Shown here one piece after another: positions 1 to 12,179 of a DNA stretch of 64,000 bases. The stretch covers positions 143,809,861-143,873,860 of the forward strand of contig NC_079492.1 in assembly GCF_020520425.1 (NCBI RefSeq), read 5' to 3'. The position numbers were made by a program, and so were the translations under genes. Within the stretch, counting starts at the first letter, position 1. The number at the start of each line of letters is the position of its first letter. The DNA is from Spinacia oleracea. Its lineage: Eukaryota; Streptophyta; Magnoliopsida; Caryophyllales; Amaranthaceae. The notes below the pieces were generated by a model that was not told the DNA's origin, did not search any database, and saw only the letters and a list, made by a program, of their open reading frames with translations.

Positions 1-1591
1 TTATAACCTTCTTGGCTATTCCACCCAAGTTGTCTCAAAGATAATAGTTGACCTGATATGCCGATGTAATTGCACAATAATAAGGTAGTTGCATAGCAAT
101 CGAGCTCATTAGTGAATCAATATATTACTCATATTAGAAACCTTGGCACTAGGTGGATGATAAAAAAAACACTAAACTACATTTCTGATTTATTGCATTT
201 CTAATAGCCTGAGCAATAGGTAGTAAATGCATTCCAAAAAGCCAATTTATAGTAGTGATTGTCGTGAACAGGCAGCAAGCAGAGGCTTTTATTTAAAAAA
301 AAAAAAAATCAAAGAGTGAAATGTCAAAGTTTAATCACGCAGAGTGAAAGATGTCACGGAATAACATATGAAGTTGCGAGGACATAAACAAAGAGTCAAT
401 GAGACTATTAAATTCCACTAAGCAGACATAAATCACAACAATGCATTGATTCATTTGCATCCATAATGATAGAAGCATAATTAGGCTATATAGATTTTGC
501 GAGACTTTGAGATTAATTATGATCAGATCAAATTCATTCATTCACTCATTTTCTTTTGGTGTTTTGAGTTTTTATTGCTAAGGTTAGGTAGGTGATGCTA
601 GTTGCATACTGTCAAGGCATATCGGTCTCGCTGTCAGGCTTTTATTATTCTATTATATAGATTTTAAGCATGCTGCTACATTTCAGTTGTCCATTCATAG
701 TCTTCAGACTGCCTTTGTTCATATACTCCGCCTTGGTTCTTGATTAAATCAGGTTGTAGCAGGATTTTGCTTATCATTCTGTTATCCTTTTGGTGTTGCA
801 GCTTAGTTATGTTTATTTTGCTAGAACAATGTTCTCTAACTTCAAAGTAGGCTGACTTTCCTTCCCTTCCCTTCCGTAACAACCAAATCTCTGTATACAG
901 CTTAAATATGCACAACTTTCCAATACAATCTCAATTTGACCATAGCAGCAATGTATAACATCCCATACCAAAATCCATAATAGAATAATCCATAATATAA
1001 TCTAAGGGAGATGAATAATTAAGAAGCTAAAAGTAAAAGTATTAAACATTCAAGTTAATAGTCAAACTCTAGGTAATTACCTATCAAGCATATTGAACGC
1101 AACAATTCCATACCACCGAAACGTTAAAATAGGTCTGCAGCAACAACATGTTTGAGTAGGAAGAATCTAAAACATGCAACTAATCATGAAACTAAAGAGA
1201 AAAAGCTATATTTTGTAATTAAGAACATATGTGAATCTACCAATTTATAACCAAGCTAATAGATTAAAATAACCAATAGTTAAGAATATGTAAATTTAAA
1301 AATAAAAAAGACAATACAAATATGAGATATTGCAAGTATAGAGGATAAACTGCAATTATTTCTAGGACTATTTCTATTAAAAAAACGTTAATTGCATACT
1401 GGTATAGTATGAAAAGTTGAACACTTTCCATATATTGTACAATTATCCACCACAATAAAACTAATTGAACTCTTCAAAAGAAAAATCGATTATTATTTAA
1501 CTAATTACACACAAAAGCTATTGAAACAAAAGTAGGACAAATGTTAAAATTGTAAATTAGATTGGGCGAGATTCAAAAAAAATTGACTTAC
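1..1591. other. Spacer, no supported gene
   Basis: AT-rich non-coding sequence. Short open frames on the minus strand (for example 676-915) show no recognisable domain, and I could not link them into a spliced gene. I see no transposon termini here. Confidence 0.5.
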
Positions 1592-1711
1592 AAATTGTTC
1601 CTTAAGAGACTTACAATTAAGCTGTGCCGCTAGGCCCACTATTGCGTACCATAGCCGAATCACCCACTCGAGTGCCAGGATATCAACGAGCTGATTGAGA
1701 AAACCTACCAT
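1592..1711 (-). CDS. Possible first coding exon of an unidentified minus-strand gene
   Basis: Reading minus from an ATG at 1711, a 40-codon open stretch ends exactly at a GTAAGT donor (intron begins at 1591). The peptide is hydrophobic and tryptophan-containing and includes LEWVIRLWYAIVGL, which could be one membrane segment. The codon pattern looks more gene-like than its surroundings. I did not find convincing downstream exons between 1590 and 600, so this may be a fragment of a dead gene. No family is recognised. Confidence 0.25.
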
Positions 1712-2199
1712 CAAGCCTTCCAATTAAAGCGATACACAGTCCAATTCCACCACCGAAACCGCAATCCATTACATGATCCATCACCAATTAAGCCTCTACC
1801 TATTTCGATTCTACCACCAATATCGTCTACCCCAAGGGTTGAAGTTGTTAGTGGTTGGAGATATGAACGAAAGGTGGTTTAGTCGAAGAAAGGTGGGCAA
1901 GAATTTGGGCTTGGGGTATCGGGATTCCACCTCGCCGCCACAACTTGAATCAGAGAAGAAAAAACTTAGGTTTTGCCGTTTTGGTGTGCGGTGAGTTTGG
2001 TTAAATCTTATAAACTTTTTTAAAGATGAACAATAACGAAAACACTAGGGTGAAAATGTAACTCCAGTTTATCTTTTTAAATTTTTCAAATGACCCGCGC
2101 CACTTATGTTAACGTGAATTACATGTTATCTCTATAAACGAGAATTTTTTTCCTCCCGTCGTTAGGTATTGGTCGTTAAAAGCATTAATTCTAGTAGTG

Positions 2200-2472
2200 A
2201 TGGCTGGGGTAAAGCAATTGCCTGTTGGATCTGGATCTTCTTCAAATTCAAGGTTTTTATTTTCTTTCTAATTTTCCAACAAGACCAAAATAACCAACAT
2301 CCCACAACATAAAAAGAAACTATATTATTGCAACAGCTCGGGTTTTTACGAACTGACCATCAAGGAAGCCCAAAATTCAAAACTTACCAAAAAAGGAACA
2401 AAAACGCTAAGGTTCGTAAGTTCACCTTCAATTGTACGATTTTGGAGACGAAATTTGAATGCACGTGGATGA
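2200..2472 (+). CDS. Possible small two-exon gene or gene fragment
   Basis: An ATG at 2200 opens a serine-rich start (MAGVKQLPVGSGSSS). A GT at 2253 and an AG at 2335-2336 would join it in frame to 2337-2472, giving 62 aa. The second part is basic (KKGTKTLR..). No domain is recognised. Splice signals are only fair, so this is a weak call that could be chance. Confidence 0.18.
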
Positions 2473-2700
2473 AGTCACCTATTTCCACAAGAAAATCGTT
2501 GATGATGTCATAAACCAGTAGAATTGTGGTTGAAGCAGCAGTAATGGAGGAGACAGGAATTGAAACACGGTACAGAGAAGAGAAGGGTTAAGGGTTTTTT
2601 GAAAAAAAAAATGAAATCCTTGTTTATGTGGCAAGTGATGATGACGTGTCCAATATTTTAGGAGGGAAATCAACTTTAGGTTGTCAACGTTTTTAACGTT

Positions 2701-2982
2701 GACTTTGTAGCAGGTAACCGGTCATCCAGGCTTAATAATAGTAGTTGGGTCATAAAGGTTGGATTATTTAGAAATATAGCATAAGTAGGCTTAATTAAAG
2801 AAAATCGGGCAAAGGTTGGATTAATAATTACAAATTTTCCTTGACTTTGTAGCAGGTAACCGGTTATCCAGGCTTAATAATAGTAGTTGGGTCATAAAGG
2901 TTGGATTATTTAGAAATATCGCATAGGTAGGATTAATTAAAGAAAACCGGGCAAAGGTTGGATTAATAATTACAAATTTTCC
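2701..2982. repeat. Tandem duplication, two copies of about 142 bp
   Basis: The block beginning GACTTTGTAGCAGGTAACCG at 2701 repeats at 2843 with only a few substitutions and ends in CAAATTTTCC both times. It is non-coding, and it lies directly before a degenerate MITE-like stretch. Confidence 0.9.
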
Positions 2983-3187
2983 AAAAGATTTTCACTTTTC
3001 CATTTGAAAAGAAGGGAAAACAATTTTCTTCCTTACCTCGCTCTTCCTTCTTCCCATCATCTTCAGTTCTTTACCCATCTTCTCCCGTTTTCATTTTCCT
3101 ACGAACCAAACAATGGAAACCTAATTTGAGTTTTTTCTTAGAAAATATTTTACACGGAAAATCATTTTTCACTGAAAACGTTAACGG
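2983..3187. mobile_element. Degenerate copy of the hAT-like MITE found at 30338-30679
   Basis: Pyrimidine-rich text with TTTTCCATTTGAAAAGAAGGG, CCATCTTCTCCC, GAACCAAACAATGGAAA and TTTTCACTGAAAACGTT matches, in order, the right part of the element at 30338-30679. The left terminus is missing or decayed. It abuts the start of the segment duplicated at locus B. Confidence 0.5.
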
Positions 3188-3460
3188 AGCCAATCCGTAT
3201 ATGTTTTGGAAGTCATTACGTTACAAACTAGAAAAGCACAATAATGTAAAAGGCTTTACATCAAAACTTCATGGAGAATAGATTTCTTGACTTGCATGCA
3301 TCTTAAGGCAGCTGGTTGATCAGAAAGATGGTGAAATAAATGAGTGGAAGTAGTTTTCAGTATTTGAGAACAAGTTCTAAAACAAATAATTAATGACAAA
3401 AACATTATCAGCATCCTCAGACAGTTCCATCAGACCAATCCATGAAAGATATAGACTTCG

Positions 3461-3750
3461 TACTCCCTCCGTCCCACATTACTCGTTACACTTACCTTTA
3501 CACAAAATTTTAGGTGATAAGTGATTGTTTAGTTATCAATTGTTATGTTTATTGAAAAAGTAGATGTGACAGGAGTTAGTGGAGGTACTTTTTAATTGAA
3601 TGAAAGAGGGTGTGGGGGCAAAACATTTTTTAGTGGGAAGAGAGAGACAATATAATAATTGAGAGGTCATTCGTAATTTAAAAGTGTAACAAGTAATTTG
3701 GGACGGACGAAAAAGGAAAGTGTAACAAGTAATGCGGGACTGAGAGAGTA
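3461..3750. mobile_element. Stowaway-type MITE (Tc1/mariner superfamily)
   Basis: The termini read CTCCCTCCGTCCC.. and ..GGGACTGAGAGAG, an imperfect inverted repeat flanked by TA on both sides (3461-3462, 3749-3750). A second, nested terminus-like word (TTTGGGACGGACG, about 3698) lies just inside the right end. The paralogous site at 31434-31446 reads CTTCGTACTATTT with one TA and no element, which fixes both boundaries. There is no coding capacity. Confidence 0.9.
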
Positions 3751-3822
3751 CTATTTATTACCCAGAATTGACAACACCACTAATTCAATGTGGCATTATA
3801 ATCATATTCCAGATCACGAAAA

Positions 3823-4090
3823 CACTACAAGAATTTGTATCTTTAACGACAACCTAATTACGACGGGTCAAAAATCCCGTCGCAAAAACCTTTTGCGACG
3901 GGGCTAACAACCTAACAAAGACGGGAATAACCGTTGTAAATGTCTTTTACGACGGATTAACGACGGGATTTTCTATCAACGACGGCCCCCTTTTATGACG
4001 GGTCCGCGACAGGAAATCTCGTCGTTAATCAACAATTATTGGCCTTTTACGACGGAATTTCCAGTCGTTAATAGTACAATTTCTTGTAGT
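3823..4090. mobile_element. CACTA (En/Spm)-type miniature element
   Basis: It starts CACTACAAGAATTTGTA and ends TTCTTGTAGT, the inverted termini typical of plant CACTA elements; the final base differs from the canonical G. Flanks are AAA on both sides, fitting a 3-bp target duplication. The interior is built from CGACGGG/CCCGTCG words that can fold back. Locus B (31521-31530, GAAAAGGAAT) is the empty counterpart. Confidence 0.78.
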
Positions 4091-4160
4091 AAAAGACATT
4101 CATAGTCCTGATTCAGAAGCATACTAGGAAAAAACTGTAAATATATTCCCATTTTCACCA

Positions 4161-4169
4161 CTATATAAA
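4161..4169 (+). promoter_or_regulatory. TATA box of gene A
   Basis: CTATATAAA in a TTCACCACTATATAA context that recurs before genes C, D, E and G. It lies about 110 bp before the ATG. Confidence 0.7.
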
Positions 4170-4272
4170 CAAACCACACCATGGACCTTGATCATTTGTA
4201 TCTCACTCAAGCAAACCCAATCAATCATACTCTATTAGTAGTAATTCCTCTAATTAAGCAAACCCAACAACA

Positions 4273-4788
4273 ATGACATATGGAAACGACTACTACGAGG
4301 TTGACATAATGGTGGCCCGTGACGGTCCATACGGTGCTGATTACGGGAACCGCGCCCACTACCGCCGCAATGATGGGTTTGGAAATTCCGTAACTGAGAC
4401 TGTCAATGATATCTTCCCTGGCCCCTACGTCCTCGCCAGCCTTGGAGAATATTCCGTTACTGGCGATGGTGTCATCCCTGACAACATAGTGCGTGGCCGC
4501 CCGGCCCGCCCTAGAGGAAATTTCGTTGTTTGTCCCAAACGGAGTTATAGTATGTGTTTTTTAGCTTATACTCCGTACTCCTTTATTTTTAGTGTCCGGG
4601 TTTTTTTGGTTTCAACTAGATTTCCGTTTCTGAAAGTTCTTAAACATATCAAAATAAAAATTTAATTCTATCAGCTAACTTGCCCTTTCATGTCTCGTTT
4701 TTGTACTGCAGCTTTACTAAGGGTTGGTACCTGCATGATCCAGATCAGAGAATTGACAGAAACCATGATATTAATTAATTTAGTATAA
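4273..4788 (+). pseudogene. Gene A, decayed member of the small Gly/Tyr-rich tandem family
   Basis: The start (MTYGNDYYEV, then RDGPYGADY and YGNR) is nearly identical to gene B at 31703. The donor aligned with its paralogues is GTATGT at 4550, and the acceptor is TACTGCAG ending at 4711. Spliced this way the exon junction is in phase 1 instead of the family's phase 0, so the usual ..x-Tyr-stop ending is read out of frame and translation runs on to 4788 (about 117 aa). Part of the DEYGNR segment and the ERREE..DPYRR tail are deleted or scrambled. The TATA box and polyadenylation region look intact, so it may still be transcribed. The MULE lies only 42 bp beyond the altered stop. Confidence 0.6.
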
Positions 4789-4820
4789 TAAAATGGCCTC
4801 CTAGCCTCTAAGAATAGGGT

Positions 4821-4829
4821 AGTCGTTAC
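4821..4829 (+). repeat. MULE target-site duplication, left copy
   Basis: AGTCGTTAC directly precedes the left terminus and is repeated at 29468-29476. Nine bp is the usual Mutator-superfamily length. Locus B has one copy (AGTCGTTAA, 32283-32291). Confidence 0.92.
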
Positions 4830-4852
4830 GAGGAAGTCTTTGTGTATACTAG

Positions 4853-4874
4853 GTATACCATTTAAATGGTATAC
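4853..4874. repeat. Perfect 22-bp palindrome in the left terminal repeat
   Basis: GTATACCAT and its reverse complement ATGGTATAC flank the central TTAA, with complete symmetry across all 22 positions. The right terminus has the matching structure at 29423-29444. It may be a transposase-binding site (inference). Confidence 0.85.
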
Positions 4875-5281
4875 TAGCAATAGAATAATACTAAAATCAG
4901 AAGTGGGGTCATTTAAGTTAGAAAAGAAAAAGGAAATGGGGGTTAAATGGAAGCGCCATGATATTTTGGTGAAATTGTAGAGAGAGAGTGAAATTTTCCC
5001 CAAATTGCGCCAATGTCAGTGTTGAAAAATTAGGCGGCAAAAATGGTGAAATAATTTGCATAATTTTTTTTCCGTAAACTTTAATTTCTATTCTGTTTAA
5101 TTTCTTCCCCCAATTTCTTCCCCCAATTTCATAATTATCTTTCAGATCTGGTTTGTTTGATTAAAAATTTGAAATCCGTATGAATGAAGCCCTCGAATGT
5201 GGAAGCTGGGCTCACCTTGTGTATGGTGTTTGTCATGAAATAGGCGTCGATAAGTTGGCCAAAAATTGGTAGGCGCCGGAA
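4875..5281. other. Left subterminal region of the MULE and transposase 5' region
   Basis: Contains the outer TIR-like GAGAGAGAG tract near 4981-4990. From about 5100 the sequence becomes pyrimidine-rich, which suits a leader. No gene is seen. Confidence 0.5.
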
Positions 5282-8200
5282 ATGAGAACTTCTAAGGAGG
5301 GTGAAGGAGTGGTTGGAAGCAAAAGGAGGTTGCAATTAAACCAGGTATGTTTCCAAGTTTCCGTAATTAGTTGTAAATAAACCAAACATTTCATTTTTTC
5401 ATACAATAAATGCATTCAACTATTAGTGGAAAAATAATGTCGAAAATTTTATTAAAACGAGGTCATTCAATTCAGTGAGTAGAGACTGAGAATTAGTTAT
5501 GGTATGAATTTTTTAATTATCCATGTTATAAATTTGAGTAATGTTGAAATTACGGTTTGAATTTGGTTACGAAATATGGGGAAAAAAATTAGGATAAAGA
5601 TGATTGGGATAATAATTAGGATCTCAACGATGATTGGAATAAAATTTAGGGTATTGTTATTGATAAATTGTGAATTTACGGAAAACATTTTATTAAAAGA
5701 GGAAAAGGCAATGGGGAACACGAACTCATTGGTAAACATTTTTAAGGTTTGGTATCGGAATCCTGTACCATACTCCAAATTAAACACAATAAATTTCATT
5801 ATGTAGGTTCTTGAATTGGATGGGGAGGAAGAGTTGTTGGATGATGTAGGGGAATATTGTAGTGATGATGGGTTTGACGAAGATGATGGGGTAGGTGATG
5901 GTGTAGAGTCTGAAGATGATGGAGTTGAGGAGGTAGAAGTTGGTGAAGAACGTTGGGAAGATGACGAGGATGATGTTGTGGATGATTATGATGAAGCATT
6001 AGATGAAGGAGATGAATTAGATGAAGAATTGTGTATTGAAAATGATGATGACCTGAATGAGGTTAATGATGATAATTATGATGAATCCGGAGAAATGGGA
6101 GTGGGGCGAAACACTACTTGTATGGAGGATGGAGACATTGGATGCCCTGGTGATGGAGATGGGGTTTCAACCATTAACGCAGATTTGTATACAACTCCTA
6201 CGAAGCGGAACAAAGGTCCCGTTCTACCGACCCCTTCTGTTGGAATGTGTTTTGCTAATTGGGAAGCATTGAATAACTATTTTCGATCCTATGGGGAGCA
6301 ACAAGGTTTTGGTGTAGTGTGTATGGGAGGGAATAAGAGCGGGGTGAAAGACAGTGAAACGGGCAAATCGAATTCCCTGAGGACCTATGTTTGGCGGTGT
6401 GAGTGTCATGGAAGGCCAAAGTACCGGCGGATGGTGAATGGCAGGGTAGTTACCTGCGCAGAGGAACCAATTCTTAAGAGGAAGACGAAGAAGTGTAGTT
6501 GCCCTGTTATGCTATATGGGGCTCGGACCAAAGAGAATTTATGGGTTGTGAAGAGTGTTGTTACTGAACATTTGAACCACGTTCCCACTCCTACCAAGTC
6601 CAACCATATTTCCATGTTCCGGGTCAGGAAAATTACTCAGACAATCCTGAAACAGATTGAAAATGATCACGATTCAGGTGCACCTGTGGCTCAGATTTTC
6701 AATAACTTAGCGGGAAGAAGGAATGGTGTAGAGAATATTGGTTTTACGAAAAAAGACGTGCATAATATTTTGAATAGGAGGATGCGATTAAGGCTACGAG
6801 ATGGGGATGCTGTTGCGATGATAAATTATTTAGATAAAATGACAAAGGATAATCAAAATTTTTTCCATCTGCACCGGCTTGATAAAACAGGGAAGTTGCA
6901 GGATGTAATGTGGGTTGATGCTCGTAGCAGAGCCGCGTATGAGTACTTTGGGGATGTGGTTTGTTTTGACTCCACGTACTTGACAAACAAGTATGAGTTG
7001 CCATTTTCGAACTTTGTTGGGGTGAATCACCATGGGCAAACAATTTTGCTTGGATGTGCATTAGTGTCTCATGAAACCGCGGAAACTTTCGTTTGGCTCT
7101 TTAGGGCATGGTTGTCTTGTATGGGGGGTAAAGCTCCCGCTGCTATTATGACCGACCAGGATGCGGCTATGAGGAAGGCAATTAGAATAGCAATGCCAAT
7201 GCCTAAAACCAGACATCGTTGGTGTATGTGGCATATTATGCAGAAGTTCAGCCGAAAATTGGGTTCGATGACTGATTTTCCCCAAATAAAAGTTGCCCTA
7301 CAGAATGTCATATACAACAGTTTGACCCCTGTTGAATTCGAAGAAGGTTGGGCTGAAGTGGTGGAAACTTTCAAGCTGAAGGAGGCTAAGGAAAGCTACA
7401 AGTGGCTAGTAGGTATTTATCATTGTTTGGTACTACTTTTAATTCTAATCGTGATATGATAAAGTATACATCATACGAAACCGCGATAACATTTTAGATG
7501 GGTACACGTATTCATTTAATTATGTACCAAACTGCAATAAAAATTTGATTTACATGTGCAATGTGGTTGGTATTTCATATATGGCATTGTCTTTGGTGAG
7601 AATGTCTTTCATGTTCAATTCCGTTGTTGTTAATTTACCTAATGACCTTTTTTAAATGTATAGGGTTGTATAATCAGCGAGAAATGTGGATACCTGCATA
7701 TGTGAAGCATATTTTTTGGGCGGGGATGCAGACGACTCAGAGGGTTGAGAGTATTAACAGTTTCTTCGACGGGTACTTGAAGAAGAATACGAGATTATAT
7801 CAGTTTGCTCCTAGGTACTGCAAGGCCATGGAAAGTAGGGCCAATGATGAAAAAGCTGCTGATGTGAACTGCTGTCGTTTTACTCGGTCTTTGGTTGGAG
7901 AGTTTGCTGTGGAGAGGAAGTTCCAGAAACTATATACGGATGCGAAGTTCGTTGAAGTCCAGATCCAATGTATGCGGGTATGTTACGTAACACCTATTAC
8001 TTCGAAAGTAGTTTCTGATGTGGAGGTTGAGCATACGGTGTCTGACAAAGTATGGGTATGGTCCAAGTTCTTGAGAAAGGAAATATCTTTGGCAGGCCGG
8101 AAGCGTATATACGTCGTGGTGTTCAACAAGGAGACCTCTTTTGCAAAGTGTGACTGCAAACATTTCGAGTGCCACGGCATTATGTGTAGGCACATCATTA

Positions 8201-9738
8201 AGGTGTTGGACGTGGAGGATGTGGAAAATGTGCCTGTTGGATATATAGTTGACCGATGGAGGAAAGATATACAACGCAAGCACACTCTTGTGAAGGTTGC
8301 TTATCATGATCCCGAGAAAACAGAAGAAGTTAAGCGCTATGACCGGATTATGAATGCGGTGGAACCTGCTGCCCTCCGTGGATCACTTTCCGAGCAGAAG
8401 TTGGATTTGGTCATAGAAGGTATTATGAATATTGTGTTACGTCTTGATGAGAGTGATGCTCTTTCAGCATTTGGTGATAACGAAGCTGGTGCACTGACTT
8501 CCGGGGGGAACATGATGGCGATTGTTGGTCCTACGACACCAGGCTCCGTTAACAAACCTCCAAACAGCGTTGGGGATGATACTACCACACTTACCCCCCC
8601 TATTATGGTTAAAGATCCTGTTCCGCGAGGTGGTTTAAAGGCTCACAGGACTCGTGAAAAAAGATTTTTACAACCAGGTGAGAATAAAAACTCCGCAAGG
8701 AAGCAAGTCAGGAAAAACAAGAGTGTTGTACCACAAGACTTTCCAGAAACCAGCAATTGTCAGAACACTTTCCTTCCTCAACACAACTACGTGCAGCCGC
8801 CAAACACCTTCCATCCTGGTTGGGGATCCCACGATCAATGTGTGAGTGAATCACATACGCTACAAATTAAACTTAAACAAATATTGATGTGAGTTTGTGA
8901 GTTTGTGATATTCTATTTAAACACATATTGATTTGAGTTTGTGATATTTCCAGGGGTATAGTGCTGATTACCCGCCTCAAATGGCTGGGCAAGTAAGGGG
9001 GACTATGGTATACCCTCAGCAGAACTACAACAATGGGGTATCTGTTCAACTGTTTCAGGTGATTTTTTTCGTGTCCTTTTGTACCACTCATGTTATTAAA
9101 TGTTTATTAACCGTCAACAACATTTACCTTGTATTTATTAGCGTTTGACATGTATACAGTCATCCGGAAGAGTAAGTGGAGTTGTTGCCACAAATTTGTT
9201 TCCCTCAGGACAGACAGAAATTCGCATGTCTGTGGGTGGGATTCGTATGACCCCGGAGGGTGGTGACGTACTTTTGTCCCAAGACCGTTGTGGTATATCA
9301 ATGTCACAAAACATATCTGGTGGTCCAATTGCCCAAAACCGATCCGGTTTACACATGTCCCAGAACATTAATGGTGTGCAAATGTCGCAAAACTTGAGTG
9401 GAGTGCAAATATCTCAGATGTCGCAAATGTCCCAGACTGCTGGTTCCATTCGTTACTTCACCAGTAACAGCAGCAACAGAGGTGGAAATTATCAAGAGGC
9501 CGGGACTCATTGTATGCCTGCAAATCATAACCAGCACCGGCATAGTTTCCAGGTTGTGAACGAAACCTCCCATGGGGATCATCGTAGTTATCAACCAACT
9601 ACTAAACACTTGTTGCAGTCCAATCCGGGTTTATTAGTCAATGAGGGTGGGTGTGGAACGCATTCTACACATGGCGCCAGTGGTAATCCAGTATTCACTC
9701 AAGACCTGCTCGGTTGTCATGACCTTACGAAGAATTAG
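5282..9738 (+). CDS. FAR1/MULE-type transposase
   Basis: Five exons fit by frame and splice sites: 5282-5344, 5807-7412, 7664-8841, 8954-9058 and 9160-9738 (1176 aa). The large exon has no in-frame ATG at its start, so the 21-codon first exon ending in a GTATGT donor was chosen. Domains: an Asp/Glu-rich N-terminus (about 25-125); a FAR1-type zinc-finger region (about 160-270, with CECHGRPKYRR and KKCSCP); and the MULE DDE core, with Asp in CFDSTY (about 409), Asp in MTDQDAAM (about 471), the RHRWCMWHI Cys/His pair and Glu in QRVESINSFF (about 585). A SWIM finger CDCKHFECHGIMCRH lies near 719. The last exon has a degenerate repeat around MSQN-x-SG-V. It should bind the terminal repeats and cut and paste the element in the nucleus. 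FAR1/FHY3 regulators derive from this transposase class; the element ends mark this copy as the transposon's own enzyme. Confidence 0.87.
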
Positions 9739-10528
9739 AATTGATTTCCATGGTGAAATCCACCCAATAAATCTACCTTCGTGGTACGTTATTTGAAGTT
9801 GATTGACTTCCATCCAATAAGTCTGAATTATGGCGTGTTACCATATGTGCATTCCTCTGTAACCATATGATTCAATTTGTAACCCAATTTGGGGTTTACA
9901 GGATGTCGTAACTTAAATAAGGTTACTTTAGATACTTTCGTAAACTGAATTTTCATAATTGACACAGAACTCTGAATTACTTCGTGTTTGCTATGTACTA
10001 AACCATGTATAATTCGGTAATTTGGTACCCTTCGTGTTTGCTATTTTTAACAGTATTTGTGTTATTGTTTTTGCGGTTTTGTGTTAGTGTTTTTGCGGTT
10101 ACTTTGTTTTAAAAAATAAAGACGAATAATACGTATGAAGAATAAGAATAAGACTACTAATACGAAAAGCATCATCCGCAAAATATTACATGGAAGGCAG
10201 CGCCGCCTAGGTTGAAACTATAAAATACACCTCAATGTCTTAACAACAACAAATAACTTACCTGTTACTATTACGCCATAGAAGTAGATAGAAAAATCTA
10301 CCCAAACCTAATAACTAAATACGTCATGGTGATGAATACTATGCCGATAAATACTACGCCGTAGTTAAGCTAGTACCTAACTAAGTTGTTATACTATAGG
10401 TACAAAACAACCTACGTCATAAGTACTATACACACACTGATGGGGAAAATTGTGTATAACCCTACATAATAAGTACTACACACACACTGATGGGGAAAAT
10501 TGTGTATAATAGCTCCAGACTCCGGCGC
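9739..10528. other. Spacer between transposase and first EEP-like gene
   Basis: Non-coding. It contains TTTGGTAC (about 10023) and a short duplication at 10411-10509. The two convergent genes presumably terminate here. Confidence 0.5.
10411..10509. repeat. Tandem duplication, about 50 bp x 2
   Basis: The word CACACACTGATGGGGAAAAT followed by TGTGTATAA occurs at about 10431 and again about 50 bp later, with near-identical flanks (CCTAC..ATAAGTACTA). Non-coding. Confidence 0.85.
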
Positions 10529-11826
10529 TTACAGTTCCAGTTTACGCGCAAGTGGTTGCTTCTGGAGCTTCACCGACTGCATAAATCAAATAAACCATTA
10601 CAATCAACTAAAATGTTTTCTAATTGTCTACATTATATAGTTCGTATGAGACATAATAACAGCGGTAGCGGTACCATACTCCCCATAACGGTACCATACT
10701 CACCCATAAATTATCGGAATGCATTGTAATGCAGTACTATGTACACCTGTTTGGTACTATGGAGTCAACCCAATGCAGTAAGCATACCTGTTTGGTACCT
10801 TAATGGAAGTACCAGACGGTGTAAAACAAAGCGTTGGGAACCGAAATAAGAAATTAAATGAAGTACCTCAAATAAGACAGTAAACAGGAGGTTGGCCGAA
10901 CCCAAATCAGATTCATTGTAATTTGGTAACAAGTCGTTTCCCCGCCACATAAGGACAACCCCTCCGCATTGATTCTCAAACCATTTGGATTGATATTCTC
11001 CTGGTAAGTTGCTAATTAGCTCCCTGCAGTCGTTGTTACTTATTCGGGCTTCAGTAACCACCATGAGTGATGGATGGTGCCTTGCAAACATCTCAAAGAA
11101 GGTGGCTCTGAATGAGGGTCTGCTCATGGATAGGGCGTTCCATGTAACGACCACCGTACCTCGTGGTATGAAGGCGGAAATCGCCGTCCCAACCATAGTC
11201 TTTCCCTCTAAACACACCTCAGTGTAAGCCCGTCGTTTGGTCTGAAAATACCTTGGAACAACAGTAATTTCCACCCCAGTAAACGTATGTTCCACACTCA
11301 TAACATGAATAGCATGAGCGTTGGATGCAATGAAAACGTGGCTCCTTGATTCAGGGAAATTGTACACAGGGAGGTCGTCCACAACTACAGCTGGTCTAGG
11401 GTCTACCACAGCGAGGAGGTTGTTCGGGTACAACAACCACGACCCTTGTGCAGCAAGCCGGTTGGAACACCAATCTAAGTAAGCCCAAAACCCAAGATGC
11501 ATATTAGGGTGGTCCGTAATTAAAGGGTGGTGTGCAGGCAGGATTTTACCTGCACAGGTGACCATCACAGAACAAGGGAACATAACAGGGTGGTAAGGCA
11601 ACTTACTAACGGCACAGTAAAGATGGATATTCAGGTCAGTTTTGATTGCGTGCGGCACACGGAGACCATTTTCTGCGTCTTCGACGTCGATGGAGTAGTA
11701 AGTGGTGTTGTAGTTCAATTCAGGCCCGTTTGAAGATTTTGGCTGGTCGAAGTACATTATGGCTTTTGGGTGGCAGAGTAGTGTTCGGCTGCTATCACAA
11801 ACAAGGATAGATTTGCCTTTGTCCAT
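10529..11826 (-). CDS. EEP-half protein 1 (unrecognised domain plus truncated endonuclease-like fold)
   Basis: Exons (minus) are 11826-10867 and 10576-10529, joined in phase 0 by GTACTT..TTTATGCAG; 335 aa. The ATG at 11826 (MDKGKSILV) was chosen because the frame upstream has no ATG. Residues about 1-220 form a domain shared with the two paralogues (HPKAIMYF near 19, MHLGFWAYLDWCSN near 109, DLPVYN, SHVFIAS). Residues 224-295 resemble the first strands of endonuclease/exonuclease/phosphatase proteins: VVTWN (Asn 230), VVTEARI (Glu 259) and GGVVLMW. The later GDFN- and SDH-type motifs of an active enzyme are absent. The last exon adds a short basic tail ending ARKLEL. Catalysis is therefore doubtful; a nucleic-acid-binding or regulatory role is only a guess. 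The start faces the zinc-finger gene at 13578. Confidence 0.72.
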
Positions 11827-12179
11827 TTTTGGCAGGTTTGCCGGTGGAGAATTTGGAAACAATTAGGGTTTGAACAGGTAGAAGGAGAAACAAGTGGGTT
11901 GGTTTGAGGAGTCCCCACTAGAAGGAGGTTGTCAACTATAAAGGGAAGTGAATACTACACTAAAGTTGTCGGTGAAAAAACGTAGTGAAATAAATTCCTA
12001 ACAACCTAGGTGGGTTTAAAATTTATTACGTCGTTTGGTACCACCGCTCCAGAGTACTTATTTCAGTAAATGCAAACTACTGCAAATTAACGTTATCTGC
12101 ATAATTGTTCCTATTGTTGAGTGAAATCAATAGTTGAATGTTGAACACAAGTTTTCCGACTTTGGTGATGTTTTCGTTT

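Larger units (their letters stand above)
3188..4829. repeat. Left part of the locus A/B segmental duplication
   Basis: From AGCCAATCCGTATATG onward this block matches 31212-32291 through promoter, gene and 3' region, and continues after the MULE at 29468. Locus A differs by carrying a Stowaway MITE, a CACTA MITE and the MULE; locus B lacks all three. Confidence 0.85.

Noticed and set aside
5799-5999. His-rich minus-strand frame
   Set aside because: It is the reverse of the transposase's acidic N-terminus and not a relative of the His-rich family.
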